Shown here: positions 26,414-35,209 of the stretch, piece after piece
Position numbering within the stretch: position 1 is the stretch's first letter
Layout: each line of letters opens with the position of its first letter
Assembly (NCBI RefSeq): GCF_000423025.1
Contig: NZ_KE383969.1
Coordinates: forward strand, 24,742-88,741
From: Gordonia shandongensis DSM 45094
Lineage (GTDB): Bacteria > Actinomycetota > Actinomycetes > Mycobacteriales > Mycobacteriaceae
Reading direction: 5' to 3'
Length of the DNA: 64,000 nt
Made by a program: the position numbers and the translations under genes
Notes under the pieces: model-generated
The model's input: the letters and a program-made list of their open reading frames with translations, nothing else
The model's database searches: none
What the model was told of the DNA's origin: nothing

Positions 26414-26929
26414 ATGACCCCACGCTTCTCCGCTGACGAGCTCGACGACGCCTTCGCCCAGTTCCAACAGACCGTCGCCGAGGTGGCCGTCAGCAAGGAC
26501 TGGGACCGCTGGGCCGACCAGTTCGCCGAGGACGCCACCTACATCGAGCACGCATACGGACGCTTCACGGGCCGCGAGGAGATCCGCGCCTGGATCAACA
26601 AGACGATGCACGCCTTCCCCGGCAGCCACATGGTGGAGTACCCGTCGCTGTGGCACGTCGTCGATCCGGCGACGAGCCGCGTGATCTGCGAAGTCGACAA
26701 CCCGATGCGCGACCCCGGCGACGGCTCGGTCTTCACCGCGACGAACATCACCATCCTCACCTACGGCGGCGACGGCCTGTGGTCGTGCGAGGAAGACGTC
26801 TACAACCCGATGGAGTTCGGCCTGATGGCCCGGCGCTGGTGCGAGCGCGCCGCCGAACTCGGCACGCTCGACGACGCCGGCCGCCAGTGGATGGAGACCA
26901 CCGGCGCGATGTTCGCGCGACGCAGGTGA
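26414..26929 (+). CDS. NTF2/SnoaL-like domain protein
   Basis: A 171-residue protein of the nuclear-transport-factor-2-like fold. It has an N-terminal helical part (FAQFQQTVAEVAVSKDWDRW), the family segment WADQFAEDATYIEHAYGRFTGREEI, and beta strands ending near CEEDVYNPMEFGLMARRW. The family includes small enzymes (SnoaL cyclases, ketosteroid isomerase-like) and non-enzymatic binders. Here no specific catalytic residue set is certain. It stands alone on the plus strand, divergent from the kinase. Confidence 0.82.
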   Translation: MTPRFSADELDDAFAQFQQTVAEVAVSKDWDRWADQFAEDATYIEHAYGRFTGREEIRAWINKTMHAFPGSHMVEYPSLWHVVDPATSRVICEVDNPMRDPGDGSVFTATNITILTYGGDGLWSCEEDVYNPMEFGLMARRWCERAAELGTLDDAGRQWMETTGAMFARRR

Positions 26930-27035
26930 CACCGCCGGCGGTGCTCGTCATCGCCCCGAACGACGCCGCCGGACCGGCGCGATATAGTCACCACCGATCG
27001 TGCACAGCGCATACCCACGGGGAGGGGACCCAGAG

Positions 27036-27818
27036 GTGACATCCGGATTCGACGTTCCGATACTCACGTCGCCGCACGGACCCGCGCACGGACCGCAGGC
27101 GTCGGTGCTCGCGATGAGCGCACCGATCGCCGCGCGGCTCGGTCTGCACTGGAACAGTCCCGAGATACCCGGCGGCGGTGTCACCGTGACCGTCGAGGAG
27201 AAGCTGACGCTGGCACGCGAGTGGCAGATCAACAGTGCCGACTCCTGGCTGCACGCCACCGACCGGCTGATCCGCGGTGAGCGCATCCGATCCATGCCGG
27301 CCGAGACCGCCCTCGACATCCGGGACGAGGAACTCGAGAAGCGCGGCGACGCCTACTTGGATCTCGACGACTGGGTCGCCGCCGTCTACGCCCACGGCGA
27401 GCGTTCGGGGTGGACCGAGGAGGACACCGACCTGGTGGTGCGGTTGGCGGTGAAGTCGTACTACGTGGAGGAACAACTCGCCGGCGACGGTCTCCTGCCG
27501 GCCGGCGAGCGTCTCGTCACCCTGTTCGCCCACGACCTCGCCAGCGCCGCCTACCTCGTTCACGCGGGGGCACGGATGGGCGTCGCCGACCCGGCGACGG
27601 TCGCGCAGATGCTCGACGCGCTCGGCCACAACGCGTCGGGCATCACCAGCTATCCGACCTGGGCGTCGTTCGGCGCCGCATACGTCGCGGGGTCGTCGAT
27701 CCTGTTCGGCGGCTACCCCACCGACTCCCATTACGGCGACCCGGCGCGCACCGTGCGCTCGTTGCTCTCGAGCCCGGTCAGCCCGTGGACCAACATCCCG
27801 TTCCCCGGCCGGAGCTGA
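27036..27818 (+). CDS. DUF1266 protein 1 of 3
   Basis: A 260-residue protein with the DUF1266 pattern: a conserved aromatic/Trp pattern in the middle (EWQINSADSWLHATDRLIRG, a DLDDWVAAVYAHG segment) and the C-terminal signature SPWTNIPFP. The domain occurs in uncharacterised bacterial proteins and no reaction is known. The GTG at 27036 has GGGGAGGGG 9 bases upstream, so I preferred it to the in-frame GTG at 27000. It is the first of three adjacent DUF1266 genes; the next begins 2 bases later. Confidence 0.83.
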   Translation: MTSGFDVPILTSPHGPAHGPQASVLAMSAPIAARLGLHWNSPEIPGGGVTVTVEEKLTLAREWQINSADSWLHATDRLIRGERIRSMPAETALDIRDEELEKRGDAYLDLDDWVAAVYAHGERSGWTEEDTDLVVRLAVKSYYVEEQLAGDGLLPAGERLVTLFAHDLASAAYLVHAGARMGVADPATVAQMLDALGHNASGITSYPTWASFGAAYVAGSSILFGGYPTDSHYGDPARTVRSLLSSPVSPWTNIPFPGRS

Positions 27819-27820
27819 CC

Positions 27821-28639
27821 GTGGAGCGCCGCCACGTCGCACCCGCGCAGATCGCCCTGCCCGGGTCGGCGCAGCATCTGGGCGCCTACGCGTCGTCGAC
27901 CGTCGTGGTGGACCCCGACGGCCCCCTGTACGACGAGGTCGCCCAGGCGCTCGCCCTCGGCGCCGCCGCACGCGTGGAGCGCCAGCAGGCATGGAACGCG
28001 CTGACCTTCGACGACGCGACACCGTATTCGGCTCGCGTCTTCCTCGCCCGACAGGGCGTCAACTGCACCGGCGACTGGGCCGCGGCGGTCGGCGACGCCC
28101 TGAACCCGGACGCCGGAGACATCGACCTGGTGCTCGGCTTCCGCGCCGAGATGATGCGCAGCGGCGAGACGGTCACCGTCGGACTGTGGCGCGACGCGAT
28201 GCACCGTTGGCTGGCCGAAGACGGTCAGACGCCCGAGGCGCACGACGCCGTCGATCGCATCATCGGCGCCGTCGCCGACATCGACGAGGCGATCACCGAG
28301 ACGGGGCTGCTGGCGCCGGGCATCAAGGTCCGCGACATCGTCGGGCATCGGATCTCGTGGGCGGTGACCGTCGCCCGATGGGGCGCGTACTCGGGCTACG
28401 GCGACTACGCCGCCGTCCGGCAGACGCTGCTCGCCGCCCGCGACGTCGCCGCCGGGCACTTCGTCGACTGGAACGAGTTCGCCGCGTCGGTCGTCGCCGG
28501 CGCCGCCCTGAACGACGACGACCCGCGCGCCGGCTTCGACGCCGCCCTGCCGCATGTGGCGACACTGCTGACCGCGCCCGACAGTCCGTGGCGGAACCTC
28601 GAGTTCCCGACCGGCACCGACTTCGCCCTCCGACCGTGA
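27821..28639 (+). CDS. DUF1266 protein 2 of 3
   Basis: A 272-residue DUF1266 protein starting at GTG 27821, 2 bases after the previous stop, so probably co-translated. It shares the Trp-containing middle (RQQAWNALTFDD, GDWAAAVGDAL) and ends with SPWRNLEFPTG, matching the C-terminal motif of its neighbours. Function is unknown. The paralogues are clearly diverged, so the triplication is old. Confidence 0.83.
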   Translation: MERRHVAPAQIALPGSAQHLGAYASSTVVVDPDGPLYDEVAQALALGAAARVERQQAWNALTFDDATPYSARVFLARQGVNCTGDWAAAVGDALNPDAGDIDLVLGFRAEMMRSGETVTVGLWRDAMHRWLAEDGQTPEAHDAVDRIIGAVADIDEAITETGLLAPGIKVRDIVGHRISWAVTVARWGAYSGYGDYAAVRQTLLAARDVAAGHFVDWNEFAASVVAGAALNDDDPRAGFDAALPHVATLLTAPDSPWRNLEFPTGTDFALRP

Positions 28640-28674
28640 GGATCTGTTCCGTACCGAGGCAAGGACTGCACTGA

Positions 28675-29535
28675 ATGGCTCTCTTCGACAGAATTCGCGA
28701 CAGGGTCGGCTCGACGTCGGGTGACACCCCCGAGCAGATCGCCGCGGCCGTCGACCGCGACTACACCGATCACGTCCTGCCGGTGGATCCGGCGGGCACC
28801 CTGTACGGGCCGATCGCCCAGGGGCTGGCGCTGGCGGGGCCGATGGCCGCACCCAACGAGGTCCGGTGGAACTCCCTGACCGATCTCGGGAACTGGGGCC
28901 ACGACCGACAGGCCGAGTACGCCCTGACCGAGGACTGGGGCATCTCCACCGAGGAGTACTGGATGGAGGTGTTGGGTGCGCTGCTCGACGGCAGGTACGG
29001 CGACAGCGTCGCCTACCACGCCGCGAAGGTGCGCACCGAGGCGAAGCGTCGACGCGATCTGAGCGTGCTCGACGACGCCGCCTGGGCGCAGGAGCTGTCG
29101 GCGGAGGCGCAGCGGCTCGAGGCGCCGCCGGAGTGGGCGCAGGCGCTGGTGGAGTCGATCGTCGACATCCGGACCGCCGAGAACACGCTGCGCCGGGCAC
29201 GCCTGCTCGCCGCCGACGAGGAGGTGGAGGCGCTCGACGGCTACGACCTGGTCCGTGTCGGCAACGTGGCCAAGTGGGGTCTCGCGATGGGGTGGGGCGG
29301 ACCGCACGTGGTCCGCAACGTCGCGCTCGCCGCCCGCGACAGCGTCCTGGTCAACCATTCGTCGTGGCGGTCGTACGCGTTGAGCGTCGCCGCCGGTCGG
29401 ATCGTCACCTACCCCGACACCTTCGGCAGGCAGGTGGTCCAGACCATCGAGTGGGTTCGTCCGTTCATGGACTCGGCGCACTCGCCGTGGAACAACCTGC
29501 CGTTCCCGACCGAACCGGTCCTCGGCGACGATTGA
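28675..29535 (+). CDS. DUF1266 protein 3 of 3
   Basis: A 286-residue DUF1266 protein. The conserved parts read VRWNSLTDLGNWG, YALTEDWGISTEEYW and the C-terminal SPWNNLPFPTEPV. The start ATG at 28675 lies 35 bases after the previous stop. It carries a more charged central helix (EAKRRRDLSVLDDAAWAQEL) than the other two. Function is unknown. Together the three form a tandem cluster read on the plus strand before desA1. Confidence 0.83.
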   Translation: MALFDRIRDRVGSTSGDTPEQIAAAVDRDYTDHVLPVDPAGTLYGPIAQGLALAGPMAAPNEVRWNSLTDLGNWGHDRQAEYALTEDWGISTEEYWMEVLGALLDGRYGDSVAYHAAKVRTEAKRRRDLSVLDDAAWAQELSAEAQRLEAPPEWAQALVESIVDIRTAENTLRRARLLAADEEVEALDGYDLVRVGNVAKWGLAMGWGGPHVVRNVALAARDSVLVNHSSWRSYALSVAAGRIVTYPDTFGRQVVQTIEWVRPFMDSAHSPWNNLPFPTEPVLGDD

Positions 29536-29660
29536 CGGTCGCCGCCGAACCTACGGTGACGTAACCCACCGCCGGAGTCTGTTAACGGCGGGGCCCGCGA
29601 CACGCGATATACCGACTGCCGAATCCCTCCGTTTTCTCACCGCGCGCACCGCCGCGAGAC

Positions 29661-29690
29661 TTGGGCAGAGTGTTGCGTGTGACGTAGCCT
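29661..29690 (+). promoter_or_regulatory. Candidate desA1 promoter
   Basis: TTGGGC at 29661-29666 and TAGCCT at 29685-29690 are spaced by 18 bases, about 86 bases ahead of the desA1 ATG. The rest of the 240-base gap shows no gene. Confidence 0.4.
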
Positions 29691-29775
29691 GGAGTGAATA
29701 CGCATGTCGGACGCGCCTCAGCGGCGGCCCGACCGAGAGACTTGAGACGACCCACACCCGACCAGAGGACTACCG

Positions 29776-30768
29776 ATGGCACGCCAACTCACACAACTCG
29801 AGCTCCTTCGGGAACTCGAGCCGATCGCCGAGGACAACGTCAACCGTCACCTCAAGATCGCGCGAGACTGGAACCCGCACGACTACGTGCCGTGGGACGA
29901 CGGCCAGAACTTCGCGGCCCTCGGCGGCGTCGACTACGACCCGGAGCAGTCGCAGCTCGACGAGGTCGCCAAGGCCGCGATGATCACGAACCTCCTCACC
30001 GAGGACAACCTGCCCTCGTACCACCGCGTGATCGCCGAGAACTTCTCGATGGACTCCGCGTGGGGCCACTGGGTGGGCCGGTGGACCGCCGAGGAGAACC
30101 GTCACGGCATCGCGATGCGCGACTACCTGGTCGTCACCCGCGGCGTCGACCCGGTCGCCCTCGAAGAGGCGCGGATGATCCACATGACCAACGGTTACGA
30201 CCCGATGCTGGCGGCCGCCGAGCGGGCCGCGGAGATGCAGGAGATGGGCGACGAGGTCGGCCTGCTGCACTCGGTGGCGTACGTGACCTTCCAGGAGCTC
30301 GCGACCCGCGTGAGCCACCGCAACACCGGTAAGGCGTGCAACGATCCGATCGCCGACCGGATGCTGCAGCGCATCGCGGCCGACGAGAACCTGCACATGA
30401 TCTTCTACCGCAACATCTGCGGCGCCGGCATGGACCTGGCGCCCGATCAGACGCTGCGGGCGGTGACCGACATCGTCACCAACTTCGAGATGCCCGGCGC
30501 CGGCATGCCGAACTTCCGTCGCCACGGCGTCCTGATGGCCAAGCACGGCATCTACGACCTCCGCCAGCACCTCGAAGAGGTCGTGCAGCCGGTGCTGCGC
30601 AAGTGGAAGGTCTTCGACCGGGACGACTTCAGCCCCGAGGGCGAGAAGACCCGCGAGGAGTTGGCGGCCTTCCTCGATCAGCTCGACAAGGATGCGGGTC
30701 GTTTCGAGGAGATGCGCGACCGTGCGCTCGCCCGGGAGGCCGCGAAGCGAGAGAAGCAGGCATCCTGA
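29776..30768 (+). CDS. desA1: Acyl-[ACP] desaturase DesA1
   Basis: A 330-residue di-iron acyl-ACP desaturase with LTEDNLPSYH (about 74-83), EENRH (106-110) and DENLH (203-207). It is the orthologue by position of mycobacterial desA1: it is followed directly by dus, as Rv0824c is by Rv0823c in M. tuberculosis, where DesA1 is essential and acts early in meromycolate synthesis. Its 30-residue region around 140-165 (including AAEMQEMGDEVGLLHS) is longer than in the paralogue at 10.1 kb. It ends just ahead of a strong hairpin. Confidence 0.92.
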   Translation: MARQLTQLELLRELEPIAEDNVNRHLKIARDWNPHDYVPWDDGQNFAALGGVDYDPEQSQLDEVAKAAMITNLLTEDNLPSYHRVIAENFSMDSAWGHWVGRWTAEENRHGIAMRDYLVVTRGVDPVALEEARMIHMTNGYDPMLAAAERAAEMQEMGDEVGLLHSVAYVTFQELATRVSHRNTGKACNDPIADRMLQRIAADENLHMIFYRNICGAGMDLAPDQTLRAVTDIVTNFEMPGAGMPNFRRHGVLMAKHGIYDLRQHLEEVVQPVLRKWKVFDRDDFSPEGEKTREELAAFLDQLDKDAGRFEEMRDRALAREAAKREKQAS

Positions 30769-30785
30769 CCTCCACCACGTTGACC

Positions 30786-30823
30786 GCACCGGCGTCTTCG
30801 GATCCCTCCGAAGACGCCGGTGC
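30786..30823 (+). terminator. Hairpin after desA1, directly ahead of dus
   Basis: A perfect 16-bp stem GCACCGGCGTCTTCGG (30786-30801) and its complement (30808-30823) enclose six bases. There is no T run. It ends one base before the candidate GTG start of dus, and so can affect both desA1 termination and dus translation. Confidence 0.7.
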
Positions 30824-30824
30824 C

Positions 30825-31994
30825 GTGTCGTCCGCACGGTCCGACTCGACGGGCGCACCCCTGCGCATCGGCTCCATCGAGCTCGGCAGCCCGGTGGTGC
30901 TCGCCCCGATGGCCGGCGTCACCAACGTCGCGTTCCGGGTGCTGTGTCGCGAACTCGAGATGGAGCGGACCGGCACCGTCTCGGGTCTGTACGTGTGCGA
31001 GATGGTGACCGCGCGAGCCCTCGTGGAACGCCATCCGGTGACGATGCACATGACGGCGTTCGACCCCAGCGAGACACCGCGGTCGATGCAGCTGTACACC
31101 GTCGACCCGGAGTACACGTACGAGGCCGCGAAGATGATCGTCGACGAGAACCTCGCCGACCACATCGACATGAACTTCGGCTGTCCCGTCCCCAAGGTGA
31201 CCCGCAAGGGCGGCGGCTCGGCCATCCCGTACAAGCGTCGACTGTTCCGGCGGATCGTGGCCGCGGCCGTCAAGGCCACCGAGGGCACCGACATCCCGGT
31301 GACGGTGAAGTTCCGGATCGGCATCGACGACGAACACCACACGCACCTCGATGCGGGACGCATCGCCGCCGACGAGGGCGCGCAGGCCGTCGCACTGCAT
31401 GCGCGGACCGCGTCGCAGCGCTATTCGGGCACCGCCGTGTGGGACGAGATCGCGCGCTTGAAGGAGCACGTGACGTCGGTCCCGGTCCTCGGCAACGGCG
31501 ACATCTTCGAAGCCGACGACGCGGTGGAGATGATGCGGCAGACCGGCTGCGACGGCGTCGTCATCGGGCGCGGCTGCCTCGGCCGGCCGTGGCTGTTCGC
31601 CGAACTGTCGGCCCGCCTGCGGGGCGTGGCGGCGCCGACGGCGCCCGACCTCGGCGAGGTGGGACGCATCATGATCCGCCACGGCGAGCTCCTCGCCGCC
31701 CACCACGGCGAGGACAAGGGGATGCGGGAGATCCGCAAGCATGTGGCCTGGTATCTGCGCGGTTTCCCGGCCGGCTCCGGCCTGCGCTCGTCGCTGGCGC
31801 TGGTCAAGACGATGGACGACTTGCGCGAGCTGGTCGCATCGCTCCCCCGAGACGTCCCGTTCCCCGACGACGCGCACGGACCGCGCGGCCGTCAGGGATC
31901 GCCCGCGTCGGTCGCACTCCCCGAGGGGTGGCTCGACGATCCCGAGGAAGACATCGTGCCCGAGGGCGCGGAGATCATGCATTCCGGCGGATGA
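30825..31994 (+). CDS. dus: tRNA-dihydrouridine synthase
   Basis: A 389-residue FMN-dependent enzyme that reduces uridine in the D loop of tRNA. The TIM-barrel core begins with SPVVLAPMAGVTNVAFR, has the catalytic cysteine in MNFGCPVPKVTRKGGG, and FMN/phosphate contacts in IDDEHHTHLDAGR and GCDGVVIGRGCLGRPWLF. The C-terminal helical RNA-binding domain ends with RQGSPASVALPEGWLDDPE, as in the mycobacterial homologue Rv0823c. The start is uncertain. GTG 30825 follows the hairpin, while TTG 30780 would put the hairpin inside the coding region. Neither has a clear ribosome binding site. Confidence 0.92.
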   Translation: MSSARSDSTGAPLRIGSIELGSPVVLAPMAGVTNVAFRVLCRELEMERTGTVSGLYVCEMVTARALVERHPVTMHMTAFDPSETPRSMQLYTVDPEYTYEAAKMIVDENLADHIDMNFGCPVPKVTRKGGGSAIPYKRRLFRRIVAAAVKATEGTDIPVTVKFRIGIDDEHHTHLDAGRIAADEGAQAVALHARTASQRYSGTAVWDEIARLKEHVTSVPVLGNGDIFEADDAVEMMRQTGCDGVVIGRGCLGRPWLFAELSARLRGVAAPTAPDLGEVGRIMIRHGELLAAHHGEDKGMREIRKHVAWYLRGFPAGSGLRSSLALVKTMDDLRELVASLPRDVPFPDDAHGPRGRQGSPASVALPEGWLDDPEEDIVPEGAEIMHSGG

Positions 31995-32040
31995 CGGCGA
32001 CTCCCGCGGCGGCCCTCGGCGAGTTCTCAGGTGGCGTCGG

Positions 32041-32046
32041 TAAAAT
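32041..32046 (+). promoter_or_regulatory. -10 element for the LCP gene
   Basis: TAAAAT about 85 bases ahead of the GTG start. A short stem CGGTGGG/CCCACCG at 32094-32109 lies in the predicted leader. Confidence 0.4.
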
Positions 32047-32130
32047 GTGGCGAGCCTGTGCGCTCGGACCGCCCTTAGCGGTCGCCGTCCCGGCGGTGGG
32101 CACCCACCGGACACAGTAGAAAGAAGCACC

Positions 32131-34362
32131 GTGAGTTCAGATCGACCCGGCTCGCCCGAGCCCGGCGACGAGACGCCGCAGCAACCGCGGCGGTCCCGCC
32201 GCGCGGGACGGACGTCGGGCTCGTACGACTTCCGGACCCGCTTCGGCGACGCCACCGGGGAGACGCCCGCCGTCGGCTCCGACGACGATCGGGTCGCGCA
32301 GGAGCAGCGGCGCCGCGACGGACTCCGCGAACCGTCGGCGCGCGAGGGGTACGTGCGGCCGCGGGGACGGCTCACCGTCCGGCAGCTCATGGAGCAGATG
32401 GGCGTCGACGAGCCGCCTGCCGATCCGCCCGGTCGTCCCCGGCCGCCCGCTCGCCCGCCACACCCCGAACCTCCCCAGCCAGAACCGCTCCAGCCAGAAC
32501 CGTCACCGCGCGTCGACGTCACCCAGGTGATTCCGCCGGTCGCCGACGCCCCCGCCGTCGACCTGTCCGATGAGACGACGGCCGCGAGGCTGTCGGCGGA
32601 GTCCCGCGCCCAGGGGCCCGTCGGTCCGCCCGCGTCTCCGGAGTCCGAGCAGTCGCCGTCTGCCGGGGCCCGGCACGGCGAACCCCGGCACGGCGAGCCC
32701 CGTACGCCCGAATCCCAGGGCCCTGATCCGCAGCGCCGTCGACACCCGCTGGAGCCGACGCCCGACCTCACCGAGGCCATCTCGCGGGTCCGCGGCCGCG
32801 AACCCCGCCAGATCAGCGAACCCCGCGGGCCCCGTGACGGTCGCAGCGGAGCGGCCACCACCAAGACCCGCCGGTACGCCACCAACTCCGGCCGCGTCCT
32901 GCTCGCGCTGGCCTGCCTGCTGTCGCTCGTCGGCACCGGCTACGTGTGGAAGCTGAACCGCGGCTGGAACGGTGCGTGGAACGTCATCAAGGCCCTCGAC
33001 CCCGACAGCAAGGACGTCCGCAAGCCGCAGGACCAGGTCGGCGACGAGACGTACCTGATCGTCGGCACCGACTCGCGCGCAGGCAAGAACTCCCGCGTCG
33101 GCGCCGGCAGCGCCGACCTGGTGGAGGGCGCTCGCTCCGACACCGTGCTGCTGGTCAACATCCCCGCCGACCGCAGCCGCGTGGTCGCCGTCTCCTGGCC
33201 GCGCGACCTCGCCGTCGACCGCCCCGACTGCCAGGGCTGGGACAACAGTTCGGCCACCTATTCGGGTTCACTCCCGGCCGCCACCGGTGTGAAGCTCAAC
33301 GGCGTGTACGCCGAGGGCGGACCGCAATGCCTGGTCAAGACGCTCACCGCGATGAGCGGCCTCGACATCAACCACTTCATCGCGATGGACTTCTCCGGAT
33401 TCGAGAAGATCGTCCGCGCGGTCGGCGGCGTCGAGGTGTGCTCCACCGTCCCGCTGTACGACTACGAGCTCGGTCCGATCCTGCGCAAGGCCGGACGCAA
33501 GAAGCTCAACGGCCGGTTCGCCCTCAACTATGTGCGCGCCCGCCACGTGCAGAACGAGACGAACGGCGACTACGGCCGCATCAAGCGTCAGCAGTTGTTC
33601 ATGTCGTCGCTGCTGCGGTCGACGCTCTCGAACGACGTCCTGTCGAACCCGTCGAAGCTCACCAAGATCGTCGAGACGTTCATCGAGTACAGCTACGTCG
33701 ACCGGGTCGACACCGACTCCCTGATCCAGCTCGCCGAGTCGATGCAGGGCATGGACGCCGGCGCCGTCACCTTCCTCACCATCCCGACCAGCGGCACCAC
33801 CACGGACGGCGAGAACAACGAGATCCCGCGCACCGACGACATCGACGCGATCTTCAACGCCATCATCGACGACGACCCGCTGCCCGGCGAGAAGAAGCCG
33901 CCGAAACCCAAGCGCACCAAGAGCAGTACCAAGGCCCCCGCACCGCAGGAGCTCACCGCGCAGAACGCCGCCAACCTCAGCGTCCGGGTCCTCAACGGCA
34001 CCGGCGCGGACGGGCTGGCCGGCGAGACCCAGAGCGTTCTTCTGCACGAGGGCATCAGCGTGCCCGGCATCGCCGACTCGTCGGAGACGCGCACCGACAC
34101 GATCGTCCGGTACGGCCCGGGTGAGAAGAACTCGGCGGCGACGGTGGCGGCGATGTTCCCCGGCGCCCGAATCCAGGAGGACCGGACGGTGAAGTACGGC
34201 GTCGAGGTGATCCTCGGCGACGACTTCGGCGGATCGTCGACCATCGCGTCGCCGCCCTCTCCGGGGTCCACGCTGACGGTCGACGAACTGCCCGCGCACT
34301 CCGACTCCAAACTGCCGAACGACCTGTCGGTGACGAACGCCGGCGACACCACCTGTTCATAG
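32131..34362 (+). CDS. LytR-CpsA-Psr (LCP) family cell-wall glycopolymer ligase
   Basis: A 743-residue membrane protein. A Pro/Arg-rich cytoplasmic part (1-250) precedes one helix (about 253-273, VLLALACLLSLVGTGYVW). The extracytoplasmic LCP domain (about 300-540) has TYLIVGTDSRAG, the Arg/Asp set in VSWPRDLAVD, LNGVYAEGG and LNYVRARHV...DYGRIKRQQ. The LytR_C domain (about 610-700) begins NLSVRVLNGTGADGLAG. LCP proteins attach arabinogalactan or other polymers to peptidoglycan. Position and domain order match M. tuberculosis Rv0822c. The GTG at 32131 follows AGAAAGAAG. The plus-strand order desA1-dus-LCP-phoU is conserved. Confidence 0.9.
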   Translation: MSSDRPGSPEPGDETPQQPRRSRRAGRTSGSYDFRTRFGDATGETPAVGSDDDRVAQEQRRRDGLREPSAREGYVRPRGRLTVRQLMEQMGVDEPPADPPGRPRPPARPPHPEPPQPEPLQPEPSPRVDVTQVIPPVADAPAVDLSDETTAARLSAESRAQGPVGPPASPESEQSPSAGARHGEPRHGEPRTPESQGPDPQRRRHPLEPTPDLTEAISRVRGREPRQISEPRGPRDGRSGAATTKTRRYATNSGRVLLALACLLSLVGTGYVWKLNRGWNGAWNVIKALDPDSKDVRKPQDQVGDETYLIVGTDSRAGKNSRVGAGSADLVEGARSDTVLLVNIPADRSRVVAVSWPRDLAVDRPDCQGWDNSSATYSGSLPAATGVKLNGVYAEGGPQCLVKTLTAMSGLDINHFIAMDFSGFEKIVRAVGGVEVCSTVPLYDYELGPILRKAGRKKLNGRFALNYVRARHVQNETNGDYGRIKRQQLFMSSLLRSTLSNDVLSNPSKLTKIVETFIEYSYVDRVDTDSLIQLAESMQGMDAGAVTFLTIPTSGTTTDGENNEIPRTDDIDAIFNAIIDDDPLPGEKKPPKPKRTKSSTKAPAPQELTAQNAANLSVRVLNGTGADGLAGETQSVLLHEGISVPGIADSSETRTDTIVRYGPGEKNSAATVAAMFPGARIQEDRTVKYGVEVILGDDFGGSSTIASPPSPGSTLTVDELPAHSDSKLPNDLSVTNAGDTTCS

Positions 34363-34416
34363 GGGCGGCACCCGCCGACTCGTCCGGTCACCGGGGCGTC
34401 AGACGGTGAGCCAAGT

Positions 34417-34438
34417 GTTCACGCCGACTTCATCGTCC
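34417..34438 (+). promoter_or_regulatory. Candidate PHO box ahead of phoU
   Basis: Two 11-base units, GTTCACGCCGA then CTTCATCGTCC, repeat the GTTCA-type core with an 11-base period. They lie just upstream of the -10 element of phoU (TAAGGT at 34466-34471) at the usual distance for a PhoP activator. Confidence 0.5.
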
Positions 34439-34465
34439 GGGGAGCGGCCGCGAGAACGCCGAACG

Positions 34466-34471
34466 TAAGGT
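34466..34471 (+). promoter_or_regulatory. -10 element of probably leaderless phoU
   Basis: TAAGGT, 7 bases before the ATG at 34479. Confidence 0.45.
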
Positions 34472-34478
34472 GGACGAC

Positions 34479-35141
34479 ATGCGTGAGGCATATCAGGAGC
34501 AGATGGCTGCGCTCAACAGGGTTCTCGGTGAGATGGTCGACGAGGTCGGCGCGGCGATGGCGCAGGCCACCGAGGCCCTCCTCGAGGGCGATCTGGAGTT
34601 GGCCGAACAGGTGATCTCCGACCACGACGGTGTCGCCGACAAGTCGGGCGAGGCCGAGGATCTCGCGTTCCAACTGCTGGCCCTGCAGGCCCCCGTCGCC
34701 GGCGACCTGCGCTCCATCGTCAGCGGGTTCCAGCTGGTCGCCGAGATCGACCGGATGGGCGCGCTGGCGTTGCACGTCGCGAAGGTCGCGCGCCGACGCC
34801 ATCCGGCCAAGGTGTTGCCAGAAGAGGTGACCGGCTACTTCGCCGAGATGGGCCGCCTGGCCGTCGAGCTCGCCCACAACTCGCGGCGCGTCCTGGAGAA
34901 TCAGAACTACCGCGACGCGCTGGCGCTCATGGGCGACGACGACGCGATGGACGATCTGCACCGTCACCTGTTCACGGTCATGATGGACCGCGAATGGAGT
35001 CACGGTGTGGCGGCCGCCGTCGACGTGACGCTGTTGGGCCGGTACTACGAACGGTTCGCCGACCACGCCGTGCTCATCGCCCGCCGCGTGGTCTTCCAGG
35101 CGACCGGCAAGACGCCCGAGCAGCTGCTCGAGGCCTCCTGA
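34479..35141 (+). CDS. phoU: Phosphate signalling protein PhoU
   Basis: A 220-residue all-helical protein of two PhoU repeats: [21 protein letters not shown] to [20 protein letters not shown], then [15 protein letters not shown] to [22 protein letters not shown]. The metal-binding E/DxxxD motifs are in EIDRMG and ERFADH. PhoU couples the Pst transporter to the PhoR-PhoP two-component system and represses the pho regulon when phosphate is plentiful. The mycobacterial counterpart is phoY2 (Rv0821c). Here it lies on the opposite strand from pst, 3 kb away. The ATG at 34479 is preferred over GTG 34470. Confidence 0.94.
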   Translation: MREAYQEQMAALNRVLGEMVDEVGAAMAQATEALLEGDLELAEQVISDHDGVADKSGEAEDLAFQLLALQAPVAGDLRSIVSGFQLVAEIDRMGALALHVAKVARRRHPAKVLPEEVTGYFAEMGRLAVELAHNSRRVLENQNYRDALALMGDDDAMDDLHRHLFTVMMDREWSHGVAAAVDVTLLGRYYERFADHAVLIARRVVFQATGKTPEQLLEAS

Positions 35142-35156
35142 GTCGACCGAGACGGC

Positions 35157-35194
35157 ATCGCGCCCCGCAGCGTTCACACGCTGCGGGGCGCGAT
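35157..35194. terminator. Hairpin terminator between phoU and the CocE hydrolase
   Basis: A perfect 16-bp stem (ATCGCGCCCCGCAGCG at 35157-35172 with 35179-35194) and a TTCACA loop lie between convergent gene ends. Confidence 0.85.
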
Positions 35195-35209
35195 CGTCTC
35201 ACCCGCCGG

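Noticed and set aside
30336..31994. Dus frame extended into desA1 to 552 residues
   Set aside because: The upstream part is desA1 read in another frame and has no Dus similarity.
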